Shown here piece after piece: positions 34,765 through 43,261 of a DNA stretch of 64,000 nt. Below the pieces are notes generated by a model. The model saw nothing but the letters and a program-made list of their open reading frames with translations. It was not told where the DNA came from and searched no databases. Numbering within the stretch: the first letter of the stretch is position 1; every line of letters starts with the position of its first letter. Source of the stretch: Flavobacterium selenitireducens (lineage in GTDB: Bacteria; Bacteroidota; Bacteroidia; Flavobacteriales; Flavobacteriaceae); the NCBI RefSeq assembly GCF_014748335.1, contig NZ_JAAVIY010000013.1, forward strand, positions 1 through 64,000, in the 5' to 3' direction. Both the position numbers and the translations under genes were made by a program.

Positions 34765-34907
34765 GTAGCTTTTCCGGCTGCCCGTTTTTAGCTTTCTTGA
34801 AAATCCCGGTTTTGCATCGTTTCGGGACGAGCTTCCGTTGGTCGCTGTCCCGATACGGCAAAACGTCGGGTTTTCTGCGAAAGGCTAATCACTCGCATCC
34901 GGGCTAG
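34765..34907 (+). repeat. Intergenic repeat family B, copy 2
   Basis: Starts TAGCTTTTCCGGCTGCCCG and ends AGGCTAATC ... ATCCGGGCTAG, matching the reverse complement of 272-412. The centre is a nested hairpin: CCCG-TTTTGC / GCAAAAC-CGGG outside and TCGGGAC / GTCCCGA inside. It differs in sequence from the hairpin of copy 1. It sits inside the efflux operon between emrA and emrB. Confidence 0.72.
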
Positions 34908-34951
34908 ATCAGCAATTCAGCAGTTCGGGACTTCGGCACAAGCGCAGTCGC

Positions 34952-36049
34952 TCACTTCAAAAAAACATCTACCTCCACGTTCATTCCCGGGCGCAAACGC
35001 TTGAGTTTCTCAGCGTCGTTTTTGTTCGTCAACGCAATCTTGACAGGCAGGCGCTGCACGGTCTTGACGAAGTTTCCGGTTGCGTTGTCCGGCGGAAGCA
35101 ACGAGAAGCGCGCTCCCGTCGCAGGCGAAAACGAAATGACCTCGCCCTCAAATTCCGTATCGGGAAACGCATCGACGTGGATCGCCGCTTTTTGCCCGAC
35201 GACCATTTTGGTAAGCTGGGTTTCCTTGTAGTTGGCCACGACCCAAACGTCTTGATTGTTGATGATGTAGAACAGCGATTGTCCCGGTTGCACCAATTGT
35301 CCCGGCTGCACGTTCACTTTCGAGATCTGGCCGTCGACTGCGGCGGTGACCACCGTGTAACTTTCGTTGAGTCGGGCGGCGGCGAGCGCGGCTTTCGCGC
35401 GGTTGATGTTGGCCGCGGCAACTTCGGTCTGTTTGCCTGAGACAGTGCTTCTGGCCTGGCTTACCGATTTTTGGTAGGCACTTGCCTTTTGTTGGTCCTG
35501 CAAAATCTTGACCTGGTTTTTAGCCTCGAGAAACGTTGCTTCGGCTTGCTCGAACTGTTGTTTGGTGATCGAACGCTTATCGTATAGGATCTTGTAGCGG
35601 TCGTAATCCTGTTGGGCGCGCGTCAACCGGATTTTCGCCGATTCGATATTCCCGCCCGCCGATTGCACGTTGGCTTCGGAAACCGAAACTCCCGCAGAGG
35701 CGCTTCCTACATCGGCTTTTGAAACGGCAAGGTTTCCTTCGGCTGCAGCCAAGGCAGCTTTGGCATCCTCAACGCGCACCACGTAATCCTTGTCGTCAAT
35801 GGTGAACAGCGTATCGCCTTTTTTGACATAGTCGTTGTCTTTCACGTACACTTTCGTCACATAGCCTGAGACACGGGGAATGATGGGATTCATGTTCTTC
35901 TCCACCTGGGCGTCGTCAGTAGATTCGTGACCGAGCGAATGAATGTATTTGTAGATCCCGAATCCGCCGCCTACTACGATAAGCACTGCGAAAATCGCGA
36001 GGAATTTTTTGTTGGTCTTTTTCTTTTCCGGTTGTTTTTCTTCTTTCAT
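34952..36049 (-). CDS. HlyD/EmrA family efflux adaptor
   Basis: 365 residues. One N-terminal membrane helix (FLAIFAVLIVVGGGFGIYKY), the first lipoyl half RVSGYVTKVYVKDNDYVKKGDTLF, a coiled-coil hairpin (about 85-210, alanine-rich), the second half VVTAAVDGQISKVNVQPGQLVQPGQ (in parts) and a beta-barrel. It links the DHA2 pump to the TolC-like channel. The gene begins 8 bases after the tolC-like stop. Confidence 0.92.
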   Translation of the reverse strand: MKEEKQPEKKKTNKKFLAIFAVLIVVGGGFGIYKYIHSLGHESTDDAQVEKNMNPIIPRVSGYVTKVYVKDNDYVKKGDTLFTIDDKDYVVRVEDAKAALAAAEGNLAVSKADVGSASAGVSVSEANVQSAGGNIESAKIRLTRAQQDYDRYKILYDKRSITKQQFEQAEATFLEAKNQVKILQDQQKASAYQKSVSQARSTVSGKQTEVAAANINRAKAALAAARLNESYTVVTAAVDGQISKVNVQPGQLVQPGQSLFYIINNQDVWVVANYKETQLTKMVVGQKAAIHVDAFPDTEFEGEVISFSPATGARFSLLPPDNATGNFVKTVQRLPVKIALTNKNDAEKLKRLRPGMNVEVDVFLK

Positions 36050-36057
36050 GACGAGAA

Positions 36058-37389
36058 TTAGTTGACTTTGAATGATTGGGTTAGTTGGCCGTTGGCTTCG
36101 AGCAGTTCGTAATACTTGAGCACGATGTTAGCCTTGGAATACGCCAGGTTGATCTTGGCATTGAGATCGTCGAGGTCCGCCTCGAGCAGGTCATTGGTGT
36201 CCACGAGGCCGTTGTCGTATTTGTCCTTGACGATTCGGAAATTCTCATCGGCCTGTCCGACAGCCTCGTTGTAGACTTCGTCCTGTTTGAGCGCCAGTTT
36301 GTAATCTTCATCGGCTTTGACCACTTCCTCTTTTATCTGGTCGCTGAGCAAGGCTTGTTGCTGCTCGATTTCGTTAGCGCGGCTTTTGGCAGTTTTGACG
36401 TTCTTCCCGTTTTTGAAGATCGAACTCAGATTGTACGAAATCCCAACGCCGACATTCATCGCGTTCTGCACCCTGACAACGTTCTCCAGATCGAGCGCGA
36501 CATATCCGCCGGTAAGCGCAAGGCTAGGGTAATAATCTGCCCTGGCGACTTTTATTTGGTCTTCGGACGCCTTTTTCGCGTAGTCGAGCGCCTGAAGGTC
36601 TTTGCGGCTTTCGAGCGCTTGCTCCCTTGAATTCAGCGTCGTTGAGAACAGATCGCGGGAGACGTTTTCAGGGGAGATTTCCAATCGCGTCGACGCCGGT
36701 AATTTGAGCAAGGTCACAAGATAAAAGTTGATGACGCGCTCATTTTTTTCAGCCTCGTCCAGCGACAGTTGTATTTTTGATGCCGTGAGTTGGGCTTTCA
36801 GCAGGTCGTTCCTGGCAATCAGTCCGTTTTCTTCCATGTTCGTAAAATCGGTCACGCGTTGTTTGCTGCTGTTAAGGCTTTCGCGCAACAGTTCGATCGA
36901 TTTCTGGACTTTGTAGAGATCGGCGTAATATTGCACGACCTGCATCGCGATTTCCGCTTTGGAATGGGCGGCCCGGGCGGCTTCCGACTTATACAAATTT
37001 TCGGATGCCTTGATGCTGTTGCGCAATTTTCCTCCCGAGAAGATCGGCATCGACAGACTCGCCTGGCCGAAAATCAGCTGGTTGACCTTCGGGCTTGAAT
37101 TTCCTTCGGAATTTTCTCCGTCCGAATTTCCTGAACTTCTAAGATTGATGTCGGCATTGGTCAATCTCAGGTATTGTCCCGAAATCTTCAAATCCGGGTA
37201 TTGGTTCATCTTGACCGATTGCGTCTCAAAGTTTGCGGTATTGACCTTCGTATCGGCCAACACTGCACGGTTGCTCGAGGTTACGGCCATCCTGACCGCT
37301 TCGTCAAGCGACAGGCTTGTCTTTTGGGCATGAAGGGCTGAGACGACAAAAAACGCCAGTGCGATGGCGCTTAACTTACTGATTTTCAT
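36058..37389 (-). CDS. TolC family outer membrane channel (efflux operon)
   Basis: 443 residues with signal peptide (MKISKLSAIALAFFVVSALHAQ). The TolC repeats are visible as LSLDEAVRMAVTSSNRAVLAD and, in the second half, LESRKDLQALDYAKKASEDQI. It should form the trimeric outer membrane duct of the Emr-type system. Its start overlaps the tetR-like stop by 14 bases, tying its expression to that of its regulator. Confidence 0.9.
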   Translation of the reverse strand: MKISKLSAIALAFFVVSALHAQKTSLSLDEAVRMAVTSSNRAVLADTKVNTANFETQSVKMNQYPDLKISGQYLRLTNADINLRSSGNSDGENSEGNSSPKVNQLIFGQASLSMPIFSGGKLRNSIKASENLYKSEAARAAHSKAEIAMQVVQYYADLYKVQKSIELLRESLNSSKQRVTDFTNMEENGLIARNDLLKAQLTASKIQLSLDEAEKNERVINFYLVTLLKLPASTRLEISPENVSRDLFSTTLNSREQALESRKDLQALDYAKKASEDQIKVARADYYPSLALTGGYVALDLENVVRVQNAMNVGVGISYNLSSIFKNGKNVKTAKSRANEIEQQQALLSDQIKEEVVKADEDYKLALKQDEVYNEAVGQADENFRIVKDKYDNGLVDTNDLLEADLDDLNAKINLAYSKANIVLKYYELLEANGQLTQSFKVN

Positions 37390-38002
37390 TTTTTAACAGT
37401 GCTTTTAGTACTTGTTTGATATAGGGAATGAGATTGTGTTCGACGTATTGCTCGAAATCCTCATCGGTTTTGAGGTCGAGCACACTTTGATAGAACAGGC
37501 GGGTGTTGTGAAACTGGAAGTAAATGCCCAGAACCGTGGCTGGCAAGAGCTCCACGATGATATCTTTCCTGAATTGACCCGATTGCTGGCCTTCTTCAAC
37601 AATCTGGCGGATCATGCCGAGATTGCGTTTTTTTACCTCGTTGAACTCTTCGATCTTGATGCTGCGTTGCGTATTGGCAAGCTCGAAGTGGATAATCCGG
37701 TAAATACAATGGTTTCTGCGAACGCGGTTGATGTAGAGCTCGATGAGCTTTTCGAGTTTTTCCCAAGGATCGGCATCGAGTTTCAGCAACGTTTCGAGTT
37801 GGAGCCGCATGTCCGAAGTTCGCCACAAAATCAACGCCTCCAGCATTTTATCCTTGCTTCCAAAGTAATAGGAAACCATGGCGATGTTGATGCTCGCTTC
37901 GCGGGCGATATCGCGAACGGACGTTCCGTCGAAGCCTTTTTCGGCAAATAACCGCTCGGCTACCTGAAGGATTTGGAGTTGCTTTTCGTTCAATTCGGTC
38001 AT
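37376..38002 (-). CDS. TetR/AcrR family transcriptional regulator
   Basis: 208 residues. The N-terminal helix-turn-helix reads AERLFAEKGFDGTSVRDIAREASINIAMVSYYFGSKDKML (in parts), the typical TetR tail. The C-terminal ligand domain shows no recognisable signature. It is the first gene of the tolC-emrA-emrB operon and most likely represses it, being released by a pump substrate. Two palindromes overlap its promoter at 38029-38057. Confidence 0.92.
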   Translation of the reverse strand: MTELNEKQLQILQVAERLFAEKGFDGTSVRDIAREASINIAMVSYYFGSKDKMLEALILWRTSDMRLQLETLLKLDADPWEKLEKLIELYINRVRRNHCIYRIIHFELANTQRSIKIEEFNEVKKRNLGMIRQIVEEGQQSGQFRKDIIVELLPATVLGIYFQFHNTRLFYQSVLDLKTDEDFEQYVEHNLIPYIKQVLKALLKNENQ

Positions 38003-38021
38003 GTTCGTCAGAATTACGTCG

Positions 38022-38029
38022 CAAAATTA
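38022..38029 (-). promoter_or_regulatory. Promoter -7 box of the tetR-tolC-emrAB operon
   Basis: TAATTTTG on the minus strand, exact TAnnTTTG match, 19 bases before the tetR ATG. It touches the first operator. Confidence 0.6.
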
Positions 38030-38057
38030 AACGACTGTTTAAGTTAAACGTTTGTTT
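38029..38057 (-). promoter_or_regulatory. Two tandem AAAC-N4-GTTT palindromes, likely TetR operators
   Basis: AAACGACTGTTT (38029-38040) and AAACGTTTGTTT (38046-38057), both preceded by TT, start 17 bases apart. They lie in the spacer between the -7 box and the -33 region, where a bound repressor would block transcription. Confidence 0.6.
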
Positions 38058-38095
38058 AGTTTTGGTTTAACATTTTTTTAACGACTTCAAACGTT

Positions 38096-38857
38096 TTAGT
38101 GGAATTGCCTCACGAAGTCGGATATCGAACGGGCGCCGAATTTTTCGAGATGTCGGATAAATGCCGATCCCACAATTGCGCCCGAAGTGAATTTTGTCGC
38201 AGAATCGAATGTAGCCTTGTCGTGGATTCCGAATCCCGTCACAAGCTGGTTGTGGAGCGCCATATTGGAAACCCGCATAAAATAATCCTCGTGGTTTTTT
38301 CCGAAATCTGATTTGTTGCCCGTGAGCGCGGCCGATGAAACCAGGTAAATGAAGGCATTAGAAGTCGCATCGATCTGCCGGATACGGTCTTCCGAGGTTT
38401 GGGGCGTTACCAAGAAAACCATTCCGATCCCGAATTTCGCGAACAGCTGCTCGTAGTCCGAAACATAGATTTCGAGTGGTAAATCCGGGACGATCAGCGC
38501 GTCGATTCCGACTTCGGCGCACTTTTCAAGAAATTCGCCTACGCCGTACTGCAAAATCGAATTGAAGTAACCCATGATGACAAGCGGGATTTTCACGCTT
38601 TCGCGGATTCGGGAAAGTTGTGCGAACAGCAACTTGGCGCTCATGCCGTTTCGGATCGCGACGGAAGAACTGTGTTGTATCACCGGGCCGTCGGCCAACG
38701 GATCGCTGAACGGAAGCCCGATTTCGATAAAATCGACGCCGGATTTTTCGAGTTCGGAGATAATGTGAACGGTGTCGTCCCGCTGCGGGAAACCCGCTGT
38801 GAAATAAACGGACAGCAATTTTTTGTCGGTATCGGATATTCGGAAACGTTCTTTCAT
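38096..38857 (-). CDS. trpA: Tryptophan synthase alpha subunit
   Basis: 253 residues. Catalytic Glu is in FIEIGLPFSDPLADGP and catalytic Asp in VPDLPLEIY; phosphate-binding glycines are in VTGFGIHDK and AIVGSAFI. It cleaves indole-glycerol phosphate to indole and glyceraldehyde 3-phosphate, passing indole to TrpB. Last gene of the trp operon, unusually separated from trpB by 191 bases. No terminator is seen after it, so read-through to the tetR operon is possible. Confidence 0.96.
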   Translation of the reverse strand: MKERFRISDTDKKLLSVYFTAGFPQRDDTVHIISELEKSGVDFIEIGLPFSDPLADGPVIQHSSSVAIRNGMSAKLLFAQLSRIRESVKIPLVIMGYFNSILQYGVGEFLEKCAEVGIDALIVPDLPLEIYVSDYEQLFAKFGIGMVFLVTPQTSEDRIRQIDATSNAFIYLVSSAALTGNKSDFGKNHEDYFMRVSNMALHNQLVTGFGIHDKATFDSATKFTSGAIVGSAFIRHLEKFGARSISDFVRQFH

Positions 38858-39048
38858 TTCTGTTTTTTAGTTAACCTCGGATTCTTCAATTGTTTAAAGG
38901 CGAATTATCTTAGGGATTGTTCAAAAAAGCGGATCGCATTAAAGCCGCGAATTCACTGAAACTGAAAACGAATTGACGATTCGCGAATTCGGTGCAGATT
39001 GAGAATTCAGTTCCTTGCAGGTCATAATGATCTAAATGAAATGGTCAA
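38858..39048 (-). other. 191-base intercistronic gap between trpB and trpA
   Basis: No convincing gene. The word GCGAATTC occurs twice (38949 and 38985 region) and GAGAATTC once, with a CGAAT / ATTCG palindrome between. The neighbouring trp genes overlap or nearly touch, so this spacer stands out. It may hold a processing site or a trpA promoter. Confidence 0.5.
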
Positions 39049-40230
39049 CTATAAGTTGAAATAATCGATGTACGTCCCCAAATCTTTGTCACCGCGCCCC
39101 GACAAACAAACGACTACAACATCCTCTTTGTCAAACTTTATTTTTTTCAAAGCCGCCAACGCGTGAGCGCTCTCAATTGCCGGAATTATGCCTTCTAACT
39201 GGCACAATTCACGACCCGCTTCCATCGCCTCGTCGTCTGTAGCGGAAACAAATTCAGCCCTTCCCGATGCGAACAGATGCGCGTGCAAAGGCCCTATTCC
39301 CGGATAGTCGAGACCTGCGGAGATCGAATACGGTTCGGTAATCTGTCCGTCGTCGGTTTGCATCAAAAGCGTCTTACTTCCGTGGATGATCCCGGGTTTT
39401 CCCAAAACCGATGTCGCGGCACTTTCACCTGAATCGACGCCATGACCGCCCGCTTCCACCGCGATGAGTCTTACGCCCGGCTCGTCTAGAAAATGATAAA
39501 ACGCTCCCGCCGCATTACTGCCGCCACCCACGCAAGCCAGCACAAAATCTGGATGCGCGCGGTTTTCTTTTTCGGATAACTGCCTGGTGATTTCCTCTGA
39601 GATCACAGACTGAAAGCGCGTGACAAGATCCGGATAGGGATGAGGCCCGACGACCGATCCTATCAGGTAATACGTGTCTTCCGGATTCGAAATCCAGTCG
39701 TGGATCGCTTCATTCGTCGCGTCTTTCAACGTTTTCGAACCTGATTTTGCCGGTCGCACTTCGGCCCCGAGCATCTTCATTCGCGCCACGTTCGGCTCCT
39801 GCCGTTTCATGTCGATTTCGCCCATGTAGACGATACACTCGAGGTTGGCCAGCGCGCAAACGGTAGCAGTGGCCACACCGTGTTGACCGGCTCCCGTTTC
39901 GGCTATGATGCGCGACTTGCCCAAGTGTTTGGCAAGCAGGATCTGGCCGATAGTGTTATTGATTTTGTGCGCTCCGGTGTGGCACAGATCTTCTCGCTTG
40001 AGGTAGATGTTGGCCCCGTATTTTTCCGATAGGCGGGAAGCGCGATAGAGAGGCGTCGGCCGGCCGGCATAGTCGCGCAGCAAATCGCGGAACTGCTTTT
40101 GGAAATCATCCGTTTCGCAGATTCGGCGGTAGTTGTCGCGCAGTTGTGCGAGGTTCGGATAGAGCATTTCCGGAACGAAGGCACCGCCAAAATCTCCGTA
40201 GAACCCGTTTTTGTCAACTTCATATTTCAT
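39049..40230 (-). CDS. trpB: Tryptophan synthase beta subunit
   Basis: 393 residues. The PLP lysine lies in [14 protein letters not shown]; the phosphate-binding loop is VGGGSNAAG; the substrate loop is [10 protein letters not shown]. It joins indole and serine to tryptophan, working in an alpha2beta2 complex with TrpA. Its ATG overlaps the trpF stop by 4 bases, so translation is coupled. Confidence 0.97.
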   Translation of the reverse strand: MKYEVDKNGFYGDFGGAFVPEMLYPNLAQLRDNYRRICETDDFQKQFRDLLRDYAGRPTPLYRASRLSEKYGANIYLKREDLCHTGAHKINNTIGQILLAKHLGKSRIIAETGAGQHGVATATVCALANLECIVYMGEIDMKRQEPNVARMKMLGAEVRPAKSGSKTLKDATNEAIHDWISNPEDTYYLIGSVVGPHPYPDLVTRFQSVISEEITRQLSEKENRAHPDFVLACVGGGSNAAGAFYHFLDEPGVRLIAVEAGGHGVDSGESAATSVLGKPGIIHGSKTLLMQTDDGQITEPYSISAGLDYPGIGPLHAHLFASGRAEFVSATDDEAMEAGRELCQLEGIIPAIESAHALAALKKIKFDKEDVVVVCLSGRGDKDLGTYIDYFNL

Positions 40231-40829
40231 TTGAGGGCGTATTTGAATTGTTTGATCGCTTCGACATTTTTGAGGCCGGGCGCAATTTCGAATTGGCTGT
40301 TGATATCAGCGGCTAAAATCGGTATGCCCAGATTTTTCAACGCTGACGCGGATTCGGGCGCAATGCCTCCGCTTAGGAATATCGGCTTCGGGCCATCGTA
40401 TTTGCGCAAAAGCTCCCAATCGAATGCAATTCCGTTGCCGCCGGGTAATTTTCCTTTGGTATCGAACAGGAAAAAGTCGCAATACGGCTCAAAATCCTCG
40501 AGTATACTGAAGTCGAAATCGCGATCGAGCGCAAATGCCTTGATCAACCCAAGCCCGCTTTTTCGGATCGAGGCGCAGAACATCGGTGATTCGGCTCCGT
40601 GAAGCTGGACCAGGTCTAACCCGTAATGCGCCGCTTTTTCCAGTATTTCGGATTCGGTCGCATCGACAAAGACACCTACTTTCTTGATTGCCTTGGGAAT
40701 TTCCGGTGTCGGACCCTGAAAATGGCGCAACGATTTCTCCCAAAAAATAAAACCGATAAAATCTGGTGAGAGTGCACAGACCGATTCGATATTTTCGCGA
40801 AACTTCATGCCGCAAACCTTGATTTTCAT
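40227..40829 (-). CDS. trpF: Phosphoribosylanthranilate isomerase
   Basis: 200 residues. KVCGM at the start carries the catalytic Cys; the general acid Asp is probably in [24 protein letters not shown] is the phosphate-binding loop. It converts phosphoribosylanthranilate to CdRP. Four-base overlaps on both sides (trpC and trpB) show a tightly coupled operon. Confidence 0.95.
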   Translation of the reverse strand: MKIKVCGMKFRENIESVCALSPDFIGFIFWEKSLRHFQGPTPEIPKAIKKVGVFVDATESEILEKAAHYGLDLVQLHGAESPMFCASIRKSGLGLIKAFALDRDFDFSILEDFEPYCDFFLFDTKGKLPGGNGIAFDWELLRKYDGPKPIFLSGGIAPESASALKNLGIPILAADINSQFEIAPGLKNVEAIKQFKYALK

Positions 40830-41620
40830 TGTACGACAGCCATGAGATCATCCATGAACCGTTTTGCGGCAAATCCCGGGTTTTCGGTTTTCATGAAGTG
40901 CTCGCCCATCAGGAATCCGCGGTAGCCGGCGTCTCTCAAACCCGCCACTACAGCGACATCGTTGAGCCCGCTTTCTGAAATTTTGACAAATTCGCTGGGA
41001 ATGTGCTCGGCCATTTCATAGCTCGTTTCGATATTGGTGGTAAAATCCTTGAGGTTGCGGTTGTTGACGCCAACGAGCGATATTTCCGGGCATATCGAGC
41101 GCTCGAACTCCTCGGAATCGCGCACCTCGAGCAACACTTCCAATCCGAGGGACATCGCCAAAACGGAAAATTTCTTGATCTCATATGGCTTGAGCATGCA
41201 TGCCAACAGTAAAATGGCGTCGGCTCCCGTAGATTTTGCCTCGATAATCTGGTAGTCGTCGAGTATGAATTCCTTTCGAAGTATCGGCGTCGAAACCGCG
41301 GCGCGCGCCATCAGGATATCGTCTACGCATCCGCCGAAATACGTCATGTCGGTCAATACCGAAATCCCGCAGACGCCGGCGTTGGCATAACCTTGGACGA
41401 TGTCGGCCAACGGAAGCGATTGGTTGATTACCGGACGCGAAGGCGAACGTCTCTTGTGTTCGGCTATGATGCCCAATTCGCTTGTGACCAGGGCATCGGC
41501 CAGCGAAAACGTAGGGCGCTTGAAAAGTTGGGTATTCTCGAGCAGCGGGCGGGATACGACCTTTTTCCGAAGCTCGATCTCCCGGGCCTTGTTGGCCGCG
41601 ATTTTTTCCAGGATGTTCAT
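40826..41620 (-). CDS. trpC: Indole-3-glycerol-phosphate synthase
   Basis: 264 residues. Family signatures are IIAEHKRRSPSRPVI with the catalytic lysine, VLTDMTYFGG, ILRKEFILDDYQI, VGVNNRNLKDF and SESGLND. It makes indole-glycerol phosphate from CdRP. It is not fused to trpF, unlike in E. coli. It overlaps trpD and trpF by 4 bases each. Confidence 0.96.
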   Translation of the reverse strand: MNILEKIAANKAREIELRKKVVSRPLLENTQLFKRPTFSLADALVTSELGIIAEHKRRSPSRPVINQSLPLADIVQGYANAGVCGISVLTDMTYFGGCVDDILMARAAVSTPILRKEFILDDYQIIEAKSTGADAILLLACMLKPYEIKKFSVLAMSLGLEVLLEVRDSEEFERSICPEISLVGVNNRNLKDFTTNIETSYEMAEHIPSEFVKISESGLNDVAVVAGLRDAGYRGFLMGEHFMKTENPGFAAKRFMDDLMAVVQ

Positions 41621-42609
41621 TTGATGATGGTTTGTAGTTTTTTTAAAGTGGTTAGGGCCGCACCCGACCTCAGGCTCTCAAGTGCCATTTCGAAGGCGTC
41701 CCGAGGGCTTTTCCCGGACATCATTTCGATGGCTTGACAGGCATTGGCACAAACGACATGGTTTTGGGCGTCGGAGCCTTTCCCGTTGAGGATGTCGAGA
41801 AAAATGGACGCGGCTTTTGCAACGGTCGTCCCTCCCGAAATGGCGATCGGATCTATCGTTGTCAACCCGAAATCGGATGGGGAAATTACAGATTCGCCTT
41901 GGTTTGAAATACGTTTCGCGGAATGGGTGAGCGAAATTTCGTCATATCCGCCAAGGTCGTGGATCACCCTGAAATTGACGTCCGTTCGCTGCAAAAGATA
42001 AGCATACATACGGGCAAGCTCCAAACTGAAAACACCCGAAAACTGATGTTGGGGCGATGCAGGATTGACCAAAGGCCCGAGTAAATTGAAAAATGTCTTG
42101 ATCCCCAACTCCTTTCTTATCGGCCCCACGTTTTTCATGGCGGGATGGAACAACGGAGCGTGAAGTATGCAAATACCGGCTTGGTCCAGACAGCGTTTTA
42201 GCGCGTTCTCATCATTAGTGAATTTCACGCCGAGCTGCTCCATGACGTTGCTCGATCCCGAGATTGAGGAAACGCCGTAATTGCCGTGTTTGGCAACCTT
42301 GAGACCGCAACCGGCAACGACGAAGGACGCAAGTGTGGAAATGTTGAACGTATTCTTCCCGTCTCCTCCCGTACCACAAAGATCGATGGTCTCAAAATCC
42401 GAAAAGTCGATGCGCACGCACAAATCCAGCAGTGCCTGACGGAAGCCCGAAAGTTCGTCTATGCTTATCGGACGCATCATAAATACGGTAAGGAAGGCGG
42501 CTATCTGTGCCTGGTTGTGTTTGCCGTTCGAGATCGACACTAATGTTTCGTATGCTTCGTCTCGCGATAAAATGTCGTGGTTGATGAGCCTGTTCAGGAT
42601 GGTTTTCAT
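41617..42609 (-). CDS. trpD: Anthranilate phosphoribosyltransferase
   Basis: 330 residues. The PRPP site DLCGTGGDGKNTFNIST, the block KHGNYGVSSISGSSNVMEQLG (in parts), and GPLVNPASP mark the family. It attaches PRPP-derived ribose phosphate to anthranilate. It is a separate gene from trpG, 39 bases behind it. Confidence 0.96.
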   Translation of the reverse strand: MKTILNRLINHDILSRDEAYETLVSISNGKHNQAQIAAFLTVFMMRPISIDELSGFRQALLDLCVRIDFSDFETIDLCGTGGDGKNTFNISTLASFVVAGCGLKVAKHGNYGVSSISGSSNVMEQLGVKFTNDENALKRCLDQAGICILHAPLFHPAMKNVGPIRKELGIKTFFNLLGPLVNPASPQHQFSGVFSLELARMYAYLLQRTDVNFRVIHDLGGYDEISLTHSAKRISNQGESVISPSDFGLTTIDPIAISGGTTVAKAASIFLDILNGKGSDAQNHVVCANACQAIEMMSGKSPRDAFEMALESLRSGAALTTLKKLQTIIK

Positions 42610-42648
42610 GATGATTTTTGGATTGGTGAGATAAAAAGCGGCAGCGTT

Positions 42649-43212
42649 TTACGACTCTAGCCAATTTTTTAAAATCGCTTTCCCCTGTGGCGTGAGCACG
42701 CTTTCCGGGTGAAACTGTACGCCTTTGAGGTCGTAGGACGCATGCCGAAGCGACATGACCTGGCCGTTTGCGTCTACCGACGTGGCAATCAGTTCGTCCG
42801 GTAAATCCGGGTTGACAACCCAGGAATGGTAGCGTCCCACATTGATTTCGGCTCCAAGCCCTGAAAACAATGACTCGGTCTGGTCGATGATCTTCACCTT
42901 GGTGGCAACTCCATGAAAAACCGACTCCAAATTTTCGAGCCGTCCGCCAAAAACTTCTGCAATGGCTTGTTGGCCCAGACAGACGCCCAATATGCTCTTT
43001 TGCTTTGCATAATCGCGTATGACGTCCTTGAGCAGTCCGGCTTCGTCGGGAATTCCCGGGCCTGGAGACAGCACGATTTTGTGGAAACCGTCGACTTCCT
43101 CGAGATCAAAAGCATCGTTTCGGAACACGGTTACCTCGGCCCCGAGATCTTCGAGGTAATGTACCAAATTATAGGTAAAGGAGTCGTAATTGTCTATGAC
43201 GAGGACTTTCAT
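42649..43212 (-). CDS. trpG: Anthranilate synthase component II (glutamine amidotransferase)
   Basis: 187 residues. The triad is visible: Cys in GVCLGQQAIAE, His and Glu in VQFHPES. DNYDSFTYNLVHYLEDLG is the N-terminal block. It supplies ammonia from glutamine to TrpE. Some bacteria share this subunit with folate synthesis (pabA), but the operon place supports trpG. It follows trpE by 49 bases. Confidence 0.95.
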   Translation of the reverse strand: MKVLVIDNYDSFTYNLVHYLEDLGAEVTVFRNDAFDLEEVDGFHKIVLSPGPGIPDEAGLLKDVIRDYAKQKSILGVCLGQQAIAEVFGGRLENLESVFHGVATKVKIIDQTESLFSGLGAEINVGRYHSWVVNPDLPDELIATSVDANGQVMSLRHASYDLKGVQFHPESVLTPQGKAILKNWLES

Positions 43213-43261
43213 GCGTTTGGATTTCTAAAATTAATGATTTTGCTGATTGGCCGATGTATAT

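Noticed and set aside
38858..39048. 28-codon frame in the trpB-trpA gap
   Set aside because: Composed of the GAATTC-rich repeats (many Ser/Asn), no start context; likely chance.
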